A stretch of DNA of 64,000 bases, taken from the NCBI RefSeq assembly GCF_026898115.1, contig NZ_CP114036.1:8488001-8552000 (forward strand), read 5' to 3'. The position numbers were made by a program, and so were the translations under genes. Of the stretch, positions 17,185-26,739 are shown in pieces. Position 1 is the stretch's first letter, and each line of letters starts with the position of its first letter. Below the pieces are notes generated by a model. That model saw only the letters and a list, made by a program, of their open reading frames with translations, ran no database searches and had not been told where the DNA came from. This stretch comes from Streptomyces sp. S465. Its GTDB lineage: Bacteria > Actinomycetota > Actinomycetes > Streptomycetales > Streptomycetaceae.

Positions 17185-17970
17185 TCACCGGACGGCAGGT
17201 GCGGAAGGGGAGACCGCCGGGGTGTCGTCGACCGGGGCGGGCGGCGACGGAGTGGGCGCCTGCCCCTTCCCGGCGAGCGAGGGCGGCGCCTTCAGGACCA
17301 CCAGGGGCTCACCGGGCTCGGGCATGACCGGCTTGGTGAAGTCCGGGCCCTGGGTGGGCGTCGCGGTGATCTGGCCGGGCAGGGAGGCGTAGTCCACCAT
17401 CCCGGTGTTCTCCATCTGCGTGATGTGGTCCAGCACCACGGTGTTGGCCTGCGTGGCGAGCTGCCGCACCAGCGTGTTCTCGCTGGTCGCCCGGATCTTC
17501 GCGATGGAGCTGAAGATCTGGCCGTGGGTGATGCGCAGGATCTGCGCCATCCGGCCGTCGAAGTCCTTGCCCGTGGCGGCCGTCAGGGTGTCCAGGAACC
17601 CCTGCTGCTGCGGTGTGGGTTTGTTGGGCAGCTGGACGCCGAGTTCGGGCGCGATGTCCCGTACGGCGGCGTCCAGCTGCGCATGCCCCACGATCAGGTG
17701 CTCACCCGCCGTCTTCACCGCCGAGGTGGTGCCCTTCCTCAGCGCCAGCTCACCGGAGGGGAACTCCCACAGCCCGGCCAGCCGGACCTTGACCACGAAG
17801 TCCTCGTCGGCCCCGGTGAGCGGCCCGTACGGCGTCGAGTGCGTTCTCGCCAGATGCGCCTTGGTCTCCTGCTGCACACCCGTCAGGGCGGGCGACATGA
17901 GCACGCCGAGGGTGACCACCACGGAGCCGATGAGGAGGGACGTACCTGTCACGAAGTACCGGGATCGCAT
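17185..17970 (-). CDS. DUF4142 domain exported protein
   Basis: 261 residues from the ATG at 17970, which has AGGAGG 4 bases upstream; the longer frame to 18084 lacks such a site. A signal/anchor helix (TGTSLLIGSVVVTLGVLMS) occupies about residues 8-26. The rest is a helical DUF4142 (ferritin-like, formerly predicted outer membrane protein) domain with the family pattern LAGLWEFPSGELALRKGTT and a Pro/Ala-rich C-terminal tail. Its function is unknown; the domain is predicted to act outside the membrane. It is convergent with gudD and lies downstream of a pentapeptide-repeat gene on the same strand. Confidence 0.88.
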   Translation of the reverse strand: MRSRYFVTGTSLLIGSVVVTLGVLMSPALTGVQQETKAHLARTHSTPYGPLTGADEDFVVKVRLAGLWEFPSGELALRKGTTSAVKTAGEHLIVGHAQLDAAVRDIAPELGVQLPNKPTPQQQGFLDTLTAATGKDFDGRMAQILRITHGQIFSSIAKIRATSENTLVRQLATQANTVVLDHITQMENTGMVDYASLPGQITATPTQGPDFTKPVMPEPGEPLVVLKAPPSLAGKGQAPTPSPPAPVDDTPAVSPSAPAVR

Positions 17971-18080
17971 GGAGCCTCCTGGCGGGGACGCCGGTCGTGG
18001 TGCGGAACAGTGTCCGCCGGTGCGTGCACCGGCGAATACGGATCGCGGGGGCTGTGCGCTCAAGCGGCGGGCCGGTTCTT

Positions 18081-19733
18081 TCACCCGCGTTTGACCCGGC
18101 CGCGGACGGCCAGCACGGTGAGGCCGAACAGCACCGGCTCACCCAGCCGGGACGCCTTCTCCAGATAGCCACCGGCCCGGGTGAGTTCGGTGCCGCTGGA
18201 GCGGAAGACCACCGAATTCAGCACCACGTCGACGGCCTTGTCGACCCGGTCCGCGGTGAACCGCTCGCCGAACGGCCGGCGCAGTTCGGGGTGGCCCTTG
18301 CCGATCAGCCCGGAGCCGGACGGATACGGGCGCGCCGCCGTGTCCGGCAGCCCGAAGCCCGTCATCAGCACCGTCGTGACGGCCATGGCGCACACCAGCC
18401 AGCCCAGCGAGCGCGCCGCGCGCAGCCCGTAGCCGGAGAGCAGCCAGTAGGCCTGGAGCAGCCAGCGCTCGGGGCGGTGCCACCGGTGGCTGTGGCGGCG
18501 CATCTCCATCTCCCCGTAGTACAGGTCGGCGGCCCCGGGCTCGTCCTTGGCGTCCTCGCGGGCCTTGCGCAGCTGCCGGTAGAGGGTGGTGAGCGTGGCG
18601 AGGCCCGGGGTGGCGCCGGGGTCGTCCGGTGGCGCCGGCCAGCCCAGCCGGGCCGCGGCCGGCCGGCGCGGCAGCGCGCGCCACCGGGCCTCCTCCACGA
18701 TGACCTGGCGGGTGCTCCACCACCGGGGGATGCCACGGTGCCAGCGCACCCCGGACGGCACGGTGCCCAGGTCCCACCGCCCCTCCAGCCGGAGCTGGTC
18801 GAGATGGTGGGCGCCGGAGAACACACAGCGGCTGAGGTTGGTGTCGGCGAGCAGCAGCATCGCGGCGTCGGTGGCTTGGACGGACACCACCGCCACGGTG
18901 ATCTCCCGCTCGGCGGCGAGCGCCGCCTCGGCCGGCCGCGCCGGGGCGGCGTGGTCGGTGGCCACCGCGCACGGGTGGGTCAGCAGCGCCCCGGTGAGGT
19001 CGATCGTCGCATAGCGGGCCCGGAGGGTGACCGGGCCCTCGAAGCGGGCCCCGCTCGCGTCGATGTGGCGTGCCGCCGCGGTGAGCCGCAGCGGCCTGCT
19101 GAACGTGGCGTCCGCCAGCGACAGCGTTCCCGAGCAGATCACGGACGCCATGCTGGTGGCGGTGAAGTGGGCGCTCAGGAACACGGCGTCGCCGTGGAAG
19201 TGCGTCCGGTCGAACCACACCTTCCCCTCGAAACGGGCCGCGCCGAACCACGCCCGCTCGTGGAAGACCGCGTCACCGAACCCGGCGTCCGCCCCGAAAC
19301 GCGTCCCGCCGAAGGACGCCTGGCGCAGAAAGCGGGCGCCGTGGAACCACGCCCCGCGCTCGAACCGGACGGTGTCCAGGTCGACCAGGCCCTCGAACCG
19401 GGCGTCGCCGAAGACCATGTCACCGCCGAACCGGGCCCCGCTCAAAAGGACGTCGTCGGTGAAGCGCGCGGCGGTGAAGTCGCAGACACCACATCCGTCG
19501 TCGGACACCGCCACCTCGAGGACGGCGGTCAGCAGCGCCGCGTCGAAGGTGACACCCCGGCAGTCGATACCGTCCCCGGGCGCCCGCGCCGCCAAGTGGG
19601 CGGCGCGGGCGCCCGGTTCGAGATGGGCCAGACAGGGCGCGTCCCGGGCCGTCCGGACGCCCCGGCAGCCGAGGGGGTCCTCCTCGGTGGCGTCGATTCC
19701 GCAGTGGTCCCAGTCCGGTGGTGTCGTACGCAT
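18081..19733 (-). CDS. Pentapeptide-repeat protein with C-terminal membrane segments
   Basis: 550 residues. Residues about 60-260 contain a long run of pentapeptide units with central Phe and alternating A/G, for example ARFGGDMVFGDARFEGLVDL, predicted to form a right-handed quadrilateral beta helix. A second patch with DTNLSRCVFSGAHHLDQL follows near 300. The C-terminal part is charged (LRKAREDAKDE), then has one clear transmembrane helix at about 442-461 and a second hydrophobic stretch near 530-542. Stand-alone pentapeptide proteins such as MfpA/Qnr mimic DNA for gyrase; fusion to membrane segments suggests a scaffold or channel-like role. Its function is unknown. Confidence 0.88.
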   Translation of the reverse strand: MRTTPPDWDHCGIDATEEDPLGCRGVRTARDAPCLAHLEPGARAAHLAARAPGDGIDCRGVTFDAALLTAVLEVAVSDDGCGVCDFTAARFTDDVLLSGARFGGDMVFGDARFEGLVDLDTVRFERGAWFHGARFLRQASFGGTRFGADAGFGDAVFHERAWFGAARFEGKVWFDRTHFHGDAVFLSAHFTATSMASVICSGTLSLADATFSRPLRLTAAARHIDASGARFEGPVTLRARYATIDLTGALLTHPCAVATDHAAPARPAEAALAAEREITVAVVSVQATDAAMLLLADTNLSRCVFSGAHHLDQLRLEGRWDLGTVPSGVRWHRGIPRWWSTRQVIVEEARWRALPRRPAAARLGWPAPPDDPGATPGLATLTTLYRQLRKAREDAKDEPGAADLYYGEMEMRRHSHRWHRPERWLLQAYWLLSGYGLRAARSLGWLVCAMAVTTVLMTGFGLPDTAARPYPSGSGLIGKGHPELRRPFGERFTADRVDKAVDVVLNSVVFRSSGTELTRAGGYLEKASRLGEPVLFGLTVLAVRGRVKRG

Positions 19734-19929
19734 GACGACGATCTCAACCTGTCACCGCGCCCGGCCACAAGCGCCCTGGGACGAGGACGTCCACCACGCG
19801 TCCGGCACCCGGCGGGGAGGGGGTGCCGGGACCGCTCCCCGCAACCGCGCACCGCTGTACTTGGGTTCACTCCCCCGTCACCGTATGCCCATAGGTTCAC
19901 ACCGAGCACACGGAAGGACGTGATCCTTG

Positions 19930-22386
19930 ATGGAGACGCACAGAGCGCGTCGCACAAGACGCGCAAGCCGATCGGCGCTGGTCGGCGGGGGAGTGGCGGT
20001 GGCGCTCGGCGCACTGCTGGCCCCGCTGGTCCAGGCCCCCGCGGCAAGCGCGGCGCCACGGGCCGACGAGGTACGCCACCCCGTCGACTTCGTGGACCCG
20101 CTGATCGGCTCCGCGGGCGGCGGCAACACCTACCCCGGCGCCAATCTGCCGTTCGGCATGATCGCCTGGTCCCCGACCAGCACAGGAGGCGACCAGACCA
20201 ACACCGCGGCGGCCAACGGCTACTCCTACGACACCACCCGGGTCCGGGGCTTCAGCCTCACCCATGTCAATGGCGCGGGCTGCCACCCCGGAGCCGCGGG
20301 CGACGTGCCGATCATGCCGTTCGTGGGCCAGGTCGACACCTCGCCCACCGCGGACACCAAGGACCAGAAGTACGCCGCGCACTTCTCGCACGACAACGAG
20401 AAGGCCGAGCCCGGTCACTACCGGGTGGCGCTCGACTCGGGCGCGGCCGCCGATCTCGCGGTGAGCGAGCGGGCCGGTGTCGCCGACTTCTCCTTCCCCC
20501 AGGGCGCCCCGGCCCATCTGCTGTTCCGCACCTCCAACTCCCTCAACGGCAGCGAGAACGCGCACATCGAGATCGACGCCAAGCGGCGCAAGGTCACCGG
20601 CTGGGTGCTGACCGGCGCGTTCTGCGGGCGGCGCGCCAACGGCGGTGAGAACAACCGCACCACGTACTACCGCCTGCATTTCAGCGCCTCCTTCGACCGC
20701 CCCTTCGCCACCGTCGGCACCTGGGAGAACGACCGGCTCTCACCCGGCGCCACCACCGCCGACGGCGGCGAGGGCTATCTCACCGGCGCCGACCGGGCCG
20801 GGCGCGGCTCCGGCGGATACGTCGGCTTCGACACCACCAGCGACACCGATGTCCACATGCGGCTCGGCATCTCGTATGTGTCCCTGGCGGGCGCCGAGGC
20901 CAACCTGCGCGCCGAGATAGCGCCCCGGGCGAGCGTCGCCGAGGTGGCGGCGGCCGGACGGGCCGCCTGGGACCGGCAGCTGCGCGCCGTGCGGATCAGC
21001 GGCGGCAGCCGGCCGCGCCGCACCGCGTTCTACACCGCCCTTTACCACGCGCTCCAGCAGCCCAACCTGATCAGTGACACCGACGGCCGCTACCCGGGCA
21101 TGGACGGCACACCGCACCGCCTGGAGCGCGGGCAGCGGGCGCAGTACAGCAACTTCTCCGGCTGGGACCAGTACCGCGCCCAGGTGCAGCTGCTCGCCCT
21201 GCTCCAGCCACGGGTCGCCGGGGACTTCGCCCAGTCGCTGTTCAACTTCGCCCGGCAGAACGGCGGGGTGTGGGACCGCTGGGTGCACATCAGCGGCGCC
21301 ACCCATGTGATGACGGGTGACCCCAGCGCGGCCACGCTCGCCACGTTCTACGCCATGGGGGTGCGCAACTTCGACGCCGAGGGCGCCTTCGACTCCCTCT
21401 ACCGCCAGGCCACCGTCCCGCACCCGGACGGGCTCTCCGACAAGGGCTGCCCGGGACAGTGCGAGGGCCAGCGCCCGAACCTCGCCCAGTACCTGGACTC
21501 GGGGTACGCGGCGCAGGACGTCTGCCACTGCTGGGGCGGCGCCGCGGAGACCCTGGAGGACGCCGTCGCCGATGACGCGCTCGCCCGCTGGGCGCGGCTG
21601 CTCGGCCGCGACGAGGAGGCCGGGGAACTCGGCGCACGGGGCGGCTACTGGCGCAACGTGTTCAACCCGGGGGCCACCGCCACGGCGGGCTACATCCAGG
21701 CCAGGAACCAGGACGGCTCCTGGGTGACGCCCTTCGACCCGGCCTCCGACCGGGGCTTCGCCCAGGGCAGCGCGGCCACCTACACCTGGATGGTGCCGCA
21801 GGACGTCCCGGGCCTCGCCGAGGCCATGGGCGGACGCGAGGCCGCGGCGGCCCGGCTGGACGGCTTCTTCCACAAGCCCGACGGCTCGTGGTCCCTCCGC
21901 GGTGGCGATCCGCTGCGCTACGACCCCACCAACGAGCCGGGCATCCACGCCCCGTGGCTCTACAACGCGCTCGGACAGCCCTGGAAGACCCAGGAGACGG
22001 TGCGGCGGATCGTCGACACCGTGTACGGGACCGGGCCGTCGGGGCTGCCCGGCAATGACGACCTGGGCACCATGTCCGCGTGGTACGTGTTCGCGGCGCT
22101 CGGCATCTACCCGCAGGCCCCGGGGCGTGCCGAGGCCCTGCTCACCGGCCCCCTCTTCACCCGCGCGGTGATCGTCCCGGCGGGGCGGCGGGGCGCCCTG
22201 ACCATCGCCGCGCCGGACGCGTCCGACACCAGCCCCTATGTGCACGCCGTGCGGGTGAACGGCACACCGCACGACACCTCCTGGCTCGACGGCTCGGTGC
22301 TGCGCGACGGCGGCTCGCTCTCCTTCGACCTGGCCGACCGGCCGGACACCGCATGGGCCACCGACCCGGGCCGGCTGCCCCGCTGA
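19930..22386 (+). CDS. Secreted GH92 alpha-mannosidase-like hydrolase
   Basis: About 818 residues. It has a twin-arginine-like basic start (RARRTRRASRS), hydrophobic core and cleavage region near APAASAAPRA (residues 35-44). The mature part is full-length GH92: DFVDPLIGSAGGGNTYPGAN at its N terminus, FSGWDQYRAQ and CHCWGGAAETLEDA in the catalytic domain, and the conserved NDDLGTMSAWYVF loop carrying the catalytic carboxylates. GH92 enzymes are calcium-dependent exo-alpha-mannosidases (1,2-, 1,3- or 1,4-linked) acting outside the cell. GGAAGGA at 19912-19918 is 8 bases from a TTG at 19927 and 11 from the ATG at 19930, so either could be the start. Confidence 0.95.
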   Translation: METHRARRTRRASRSALVGGGVAVALGALLAPLVQAPAASAAPRADEVRHPVDFVDPLIGSAGGGNTYPGANLPFGMIAWSPTSTGGDQTNTAAANGYSYDTTRVRGFSLTHVNGAGCHPGAAGDVPIMPFVGQVDTSPTADTKDQKYAAHFSHDNEKAEPGHYRVALDSGAAADLAVSERAGVADFSFPQGAPAHLLFRTSNSLNGSENAHIEIDAKRRKVTGWVLTGAFCGRRANGGENNRTTYYRLHFSASFDRPFATVGTWENDRLSPGATTADGGEGYLTGADRAGRGSGGYVGFDTTSDTDVHMRLGISYVSLAGAEANLRAEIAPRASVAEVAAAGRAAWDRQLRAVRISGGSRPRRTAFYTALYHALQQPNLISDTDGRYPGMDGTPHRLERGQRAQYSNFSGWDQYRAQVQLLALLQPRVAGDFAQSLFNFARQNGGVWDRWVHISGATHVMTGDPSAATLATFYAMGVRNFDAEGAFDSLYRQATVPHPDGLSDKGCPGQCEGQRPNLAQYLDSGYAAQDVCHCWGGAAETLEDAVADDALARWARLLGRDEEAGELGARGGYWRNVFNPGATATAGYIQARNQDGSWVTPFDPASDRGFAQGSAATYTWMVPQDVPGLAEAMGGREAAAARLDGFFHKPDGSWSLRGGDPLRYDPTNEPGIHAPWLYNALGQPWKTQETVRRIVDTVYGTGPSGLPGNDDLGTMSAWYVFAALGIYPQAPGRAEALLTGPLFTRAVIVPAGRRGALTIAAPDASDTSPYVHAVRVNGTPHDTSWLDGSVLRDGGSLSFDLADRPDTAWATDPGRLPR

Positions 22387-22414
22387 CGCACCGGGGCCCC
22401 GTCGAGAAGGGGTC

Positions 22415-22849
22415 CTAGGCCGCCGCGTCGGCGAACGCGTCCGCGCGGATATGGGCCATGGGCCGGCCCGTCACCCGGTACCGTCCGTTGGTCACCCGGT
22501 CGGACCGGGTGACCCGCACGGTGAGCGGGCCGGCCCACTCATAGCCCCTGATCTCCGCGTGGCGCGCCAGACGGTCCGTCAGCACCTGTCCCACCCGGCA
22601 GCCGCGCCGGGTGAGCTCCTCGTGGACCGCGTCGGCGAGTTCGACGTCGTAGACGTTGGGTACCACCACCCGGGTCGGCCCGCACACCACGGCGTGGCTG
22701 TCGCATTCCTGTTTCAGGGCGCCGAGGAGTTCGACGGGCTCGCTGCGGACCACCTTGGCGCGCAGCGATTCCTCCCAGCGCTCTATCGCCCGTTCCCACC
22801 GGTTCAGCGTCTGCATGCCCTCCCGGGTTCCCGGTCCGGGGCGGCTCAT
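22415..22849 (-). CDS. Stand-alone FhaA N-terminal (DUF3662) domain protein
   Basis: 144 residues. The pattern LNRWERAIERWEES, then VELLGALKQECDSHAVV, VVVPNVYDVELAD and GYEWAGPLTVRV matches the N-terminal domain of FhaA, the phosphopeptide-binding protein that works with PknB and MviN in actinobacterial wall synthesis. The FHA domain that normally follows in FhaA is absent. Homology to FhaA suggests the ATG at 22816 as the natural start, but its GGGAGG is only 2 bases away; the ATG at 22849 has no clear site. It converges on the GH92 gene. Its role is unknown. Confidence 0.8.
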   Translation of the reverse strand: MSRPGPGTREGMQTLNRWERAIERWEESLRAKVVRSEPVELLGALKQECDSHAVVCGPTRVVVPNVYDVELADAVHEELTRRGCRVGQVLTDRLARHAEIRGYEWAGPLTVRVTRSDRVTNGRYRVTGRPMAHIRADAFADAAA

Positions 22850-23039
22850 GCCCGCATCGTCCCAGCCCCCATGCCGTAGACGGTGTCCACTCGCCCTTTC
22901 GCCGCGCGGGATCGCCCGTCGGACCGGGGTGTGCCACGGGGCCCCGCGGCGGTACTTCCCTTACGGGTACCCAGCCGGGAGCGTACCGCCGTCGGCGGGT
23001 ACCTCGGCGACCGCGCCGAGGGCTCCCGCGGACATACCG

Positions 23040-23095
23040 AGCCGCCGCCGTCCGGTCCCCTGACCCGAGAGCCCGGGGGCCGGACGGCGGCGGCT
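23040..23095 (-). terminator. Strong hairpin terminator downstream of pyc
   Basis: A perfect 16-base stem (AGCCGCCGCCGTCCGG at 23040-23055 with its complement at 23080-23095) and a 24-base loop begin 16 bases past the pyc stop. There is no poly-U tract. It would end the pyc message. Confidence 0.7.
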
Positions 23096-23111
23096 GTTCA
23101 CCGCTGCCGGC

Positions 23112-26100
23112 TCAGACCAGGGCGACCAGCAGATCGCCGCCTTCCACCTGCTGGATGGTGGTGATGGCGATGCGCGACACGGTCCCGCTCTTGGGGGCCG
23201 CGATGGTGGCCTCCATCTTCATCGCCTCGATCGTCGCCACGGTGGCACCGGCCTCCACCTGATCGCCCTCGGCCACCGCCAGCGTCACCACGCCCGCGAA
23301 GGGCGCCGCCACATGGCCGGGGTTGCTCCGGTCGGCCTTCTCGGTGACCGGCACATCGGTGGCCGCCGAGGTGTCCCGCACCTGGATCGGGCGCAACTGC
23401 CCGTTCAGCGAGGCCATCACCGTGCGCATACCGCGCTCGTCGGCGTCGCCGATGGCCTCCAGCTCGATCAGCAGCCGGACACCGGGCTCGAGGTCCACCG
23501 TGTACTCCTGCTGCGGGCGCAGCCCGTAGAAGAAGTCCTTGCTGTCCAGCACGCTGGTGTCGCCGTGGGCCTGCCGATGCGCCTCGAACTCCTTGGTCGG
23601 GCCGGGGAACAGCAGCCGGTTCAGCGTGGCCCGCGGATCCTTCTCCAACTGCTCCCGGTCCTCCGCGGACAGCTCCCCGTCGGTCGGCTTGGCGTCGGCG
23701 CGGCCCGCCAGCGCCTTGCTGCGGAACGGCTCGGGCCAGCCGCCCGGCGGATTGCCCAGCTCGCCGCGGAGGAACCCGATCACCGAGTCCGGGATGTCGT
23801 ACCGGCCCGGCTCCGCCTCGAAGTCCTCCGGTGACACCCCCGCCCCCACCAGGTGCAGCGCGAGATCGCCGACCACCTTCGAGGACGGGGTGACCTTCAC
23901 CAGATGGCCCAGGATCCGGTCCGCGGCCGTGTACATCGCCTCGATCTCCTCGAAGCGGTCGCCGAGGCCCAGCGCGATGGCCTGGGTGCGCAGATTGGAC
24001 AGCTGACCGCCGGGGATCTCATGGTGGTACACCCGCCCGGTCGGCGAGGCCAGGCCCGCCTCGAACGGTGCGTAGACCTTGCGCACCGCCTCCCAGTACG
24101 GCTCCAGCCCGCCGATCGCCTCCAGATCCAGCCCGGTCGGCCGGTCGGAGTGGTCGGTGGCGGCCACGATCGCCGACAGCGACGGCTGGGAGGTGGTGCC
24201 CGCCATGGAGGCCACCGCACCGTCCACCGCGTCCGCACCGGCCTGGACCGCCGCGAGATAGGTGGCGAGCTGACCGCCCGCGGTGTCATGGGTGTGGATG
24301 TGCACCGGCAGGTCGAACTCCCTGCGCAGCGCGGACACCAGCGTGGCCGCGGCCGGTGCGCGCAGCAGCCCCGCCATGTCCTTGATGGCCAGCACATGCG
24401 CACCCGCGTCCACGATCTGCTCGGCCAGCCGCAGATAGTAGTCCAGGGTGTAGAGCCGCTCCGCCGGATCGGAGAGATCCGAGGTGTAGCAGAGCGCCAC
24501 CTCGGCGATCGCGGTGCCGGTCTCCCGCACCGCGTCGATCGCGGGCCGCATCTGCCCGATGTCGTTGAGCGCGTCGAAGATCCGGAAGATGTCGATCCCG
24601 GTGGCCGTGGCCTCCCGTACGAACGCGGTGGTCACCTCGGTCGGGTACGGCGTGTAGCCCACGGTGTTGCGGCCGCGCAGCAGCATCTGCAGACAGATGT
24701 TCGGCACCGCCTCGCGCAGCTTGGCGAGCCGCTCCCAGGGGTCCTCGGCGAGGAAGCGCAGCGCCACGTCGTAGGTGGCCCCGCCCCAGCACTCCAGCGA
24801 CAGCAGCTGCGGCACGGTCCGCGCCACCACCGGCGCCACGGCCAGCAGGTCCTTGGTGCGGACCCGGGTGGCCAGCAGCGACTGATGCGCGTCCCGGAAG
24901 GTGGTGTCGGTGACACCGATCGTCGGCGACTCGCGCAGCCAGCGCGCGAAACCCTCCGGGCCCAGCTCGGTCAGCCGCTGCTTGGAACCGGCCGGCGGCG
25001 CGGTGTCCGGCACCGGGGGCAGCTTGGTGACGGCGTCGATCAGATGGGGCCGTGCGCCGTGGGGCTTGTTCACCGTGACATCGGCGAGATAGGTGAGCAG
25101 CTTGGTACCGCGGTCGGCGGAGTGGCGCGCGGTCAGCAGATGCGGCCGCTGCTCGATGAACGACGTGGTGACCTGCCCGGCCCGGAAATCCGGGTCGTCC
25201 AGCACGGCCTGGAGGAAGGGGATGTTCGTGGACACGCCGCGGATACGGAACTCCGCCACCGCGCGCCGGGCGCGGCCGACCGCGCCGGCGAAGTCCCGGC
25301 CCCGGCAGGTCAGCTTGACCAGCATCGAGTCGAAGTGGGCGCTGATCTCGGCACCGGCGTGGGTGGTGCCGCCGTCCAGCCGGATGCCCGAGCCACCCGG
25401 TGAGCGGTACGCGCTGATCATCCCGGTGTCCGGGCGGAAGCCGTTGGCCGGGTCCTCGGTGGTGATCCGGCACTGTAGCGCCGCGCCCCGCAGATACACG
25501 GTGTCCTGCGCGAGACCCAGGTCGGCCAGCGTCTGACCGGCGGCGATGCGCAGCTGCGCCTGCACCAGGTCGACGTCGGTGATCTCCTCGGTGACCGTGT
25601 GCTCGACCTGGATCCGCGGATTCATCTCGATGAACACATGGCGGCCGTCGCGGTCGAGCAGGAACTCCACGGTGCCCGCGTTGCGATAGCCGATCTGCCG
25701 GGCGAACTTCACCGCGTCCGCGCAGATGCGCGCCCGCAGCTCCGGGTCGAGGTTGGGCGCGGGCGCCAGCTCGATCACCTTCTGGTGGCGCCGCTGCACC
25801 GAACAGTCACGCTCGAACAGGTGGATCACATCGCCCTGTCCGTCGGCGAGGATCTGCACCTCGATATGGCGGGGTTCCACCACGGCCTTCTCCAAGAAGA
25901 CCGTGGGGTCGCCGAAGGCGGACTCGGCCTCCCGCGACGCCGCCTCGATGGCCTCGCGCAGCGCCTCCCGGCTCTCCACCCGCCGCATCCCGCGCCCGCC
26001 ACCACCGGCGACGGCCTTGACGAACACCGGGAAGCCGAGCTCGTCCGCGGCCCGCACCAGCTCGTCCACATCGGTCGACGGCTCGGAGGAGCCGAGCACC

Positions 26101-26489
26101 GGCACCCCGGCCGCGCGGGCCGCGGCCACCGCACGCGCCTTGTTCCCGGTGAGCTCCAGGATCTGGGCGCTGGGGCCGACGAAGGTGATCCCCGCCTCCT
26201 CGCAGGCGCGCGCGAGCTCGGGGTTCTCGGAGAGGAAGCCGTATCCGGGGTACACCGCGTCGGCGCCCGCCCGCTGCGCCGCGCGGACGATCTCCTCGAC
26301 GGAGAGATAGGCCCGCACCGGATGGCCCGGCGCACCGATCTCATACGCCTCATCGGCCTTCAGCCGGTGCAGCGAGTTGCGGTCCTCGTGCGGGAACACC
26401 GCGACGGTTCTCGCGCCCAGTTCATAGCCGGCGCGGAAGGCGCGAATGGCGATCTCTCCACGATTGGCGACCAGCACCTTGCGGAACAT
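23112..26489 (-). CDS. pyc: Pyruvate carboxylase
   Basis: 1125 residues, the full single-chain form. Biotin carboxylase is at about 1-450 (MFRKVLVANRGEIAIRAFRA; ATP-grasp loop AGGGGRGMR), the carboxyltransferase TIM barrel at about 530-810 (DTTFRDAHQSLLATR; ECWGGATYDVALRFL), and the biotinyl domain at the end with EAMKMEA, the biotinylated residue being Lys1091. It makes oxaloacetate from pyruvate, bicarbonate and ATP to refill the TCA cycle. A TAGGGT -10 candidate and a 10-base inverted repeat lie upstream, and a strong hairpin lies downstream, so it is probably monocistronic. Confidence 0.98.
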   Translation of the reverse strand: MFRKVLVANRGEIAIRAFRAGYELGARTVAVFPHEDRNSLHRLKADEAYEIGAPGHPVRAYLSVEEIVRAAQRAGADAVYPGYGFLSENPELARACEEAGITFVGPSAQILELTGNKARAVAAARAAGVPVLGSSEPSTDVDELVRAADELGFPVFVKAVAGGGGRGMRRVESREALREAIEAASREAESAFGDPTVFLEKAVVEPRHIEVQILADGQGDVIHLFERDCSVQRRHQKVIELAPAPNLDPELRARICADAVKFARQIGYRNAGTVEFLLDRDGRHVFIEMNPRIQVEHTVTEEITDVDLVQAQLRIAAGQTLADLGLAQDTVYLRGAALQCRITTEDPANGFRPDTGMISAYRSPGGSGIRLDGGTTHAGAEISAHFDSMLVKLTCRGRDFAGAVGRARRAVAEFRIRGVSTNIPFLQAVLDDPDFRAGQVTTSFIEQRPHLLTARHSADRGTKLLTYLADVTVNKPHGARPHLIDAVTKLPPVPDTAPPAGSKQRLTELGPEGFARWLRESPTIGVTDTTFRDAHQSLLATRVRTKDLLAVAPVVARTVPQLLSLECWGGATYDVALRFLAEDPWERLAKLREAVPNICLQMLLRGRNTVGYTPYPTEVTTAFVREATATGIDIFRIFDALNDIGQMRPAIDAVRETGTAIAEVALCYTSDLSDPAERLYTLDYYLRLAEQIVDAGAHVLAIKDMAGLLRAPAAATLVSALRREFDLPVHIHTHDTAGGQLATYLAAVQAGADAVDGAVASMAGTTSQPSLSAIVAATDHSDRPTGLDLEAIGGLEPYWEAVRKVYAPFEAGLASPTGRVYHHEIPGGQLSNLRTQAIALGLGDRFEEIEAMYTAADRILGHLVKVTPSSKVVGDLALHLVGAGVSPEDFEAEPGRYDIPDSVIGFLRGELGNPPGGWPEPFRSKALAGRADAKPTDGELSAEDREQLEKDPRATLNRLLFPGPTKEFEAHRQAHGDTSVLDSKDFFYGLRPQQEYTVDLEPGVRLLIELEAIGDADERGMRTVMASLNGQLRPIQVRDTSAATDVPVTEKADRSNPGHVAAPFAGVVTLAVAEGDQVEAGATVATIEAMKMEATIAAPKSGTVSRIAITTIQQVEGGDLLVALV

Positions 26490-26537
26490 GCCCGATCCCT
26501 TCTACCTGCGCGGGTACCAACACACACTTGTCGGCGA

Positions 26538-26602
26538 ACCCTACTGCCGCACACCGCGAAGGGTGCCCGGTGTGTGATCGAGTTCTCCCGGACGGTGTGC
26601 GG
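26538..26602 (-). promoter_or_regulatory. pyc promoter region with 10-base inverted repeat
   Basis: On the minus strand a TAGGGT -10 candidate (26543-26538) lies about 50 bases before the pyc ATG. Just upstream, CCGCACACCG (26547-26556) and CGGTGTGCGG (26593-26602) form a perfect 10-base inverted repeat, with a third CCGGTGTG copy between. The repeat would overlap the -35 zone. Neither a regulator nor a -35 match is evident. Confidence 0.4.
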
Positions 26603-26739
26603 TACGGCGCCCGGTCCACTCATCCATGGCGGCGGGACCACCGTGAGTGGTTCCGCGTGCGCGCCGGGTGAAAGGCCGGGCTCAGGGACCGGAAGGGCTC
26701 CGGATCGGGTATCCCAGGGCTCCCCGGCGCTCCCCGGGG

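Noticed and set aside
22387..22414. GGGGCCCC...GGGGTCC as a terminator between GH92 and the FhaA-N gene
   Set aside because: The pairing needs a bulge and gives only about six pairs; not convincing.
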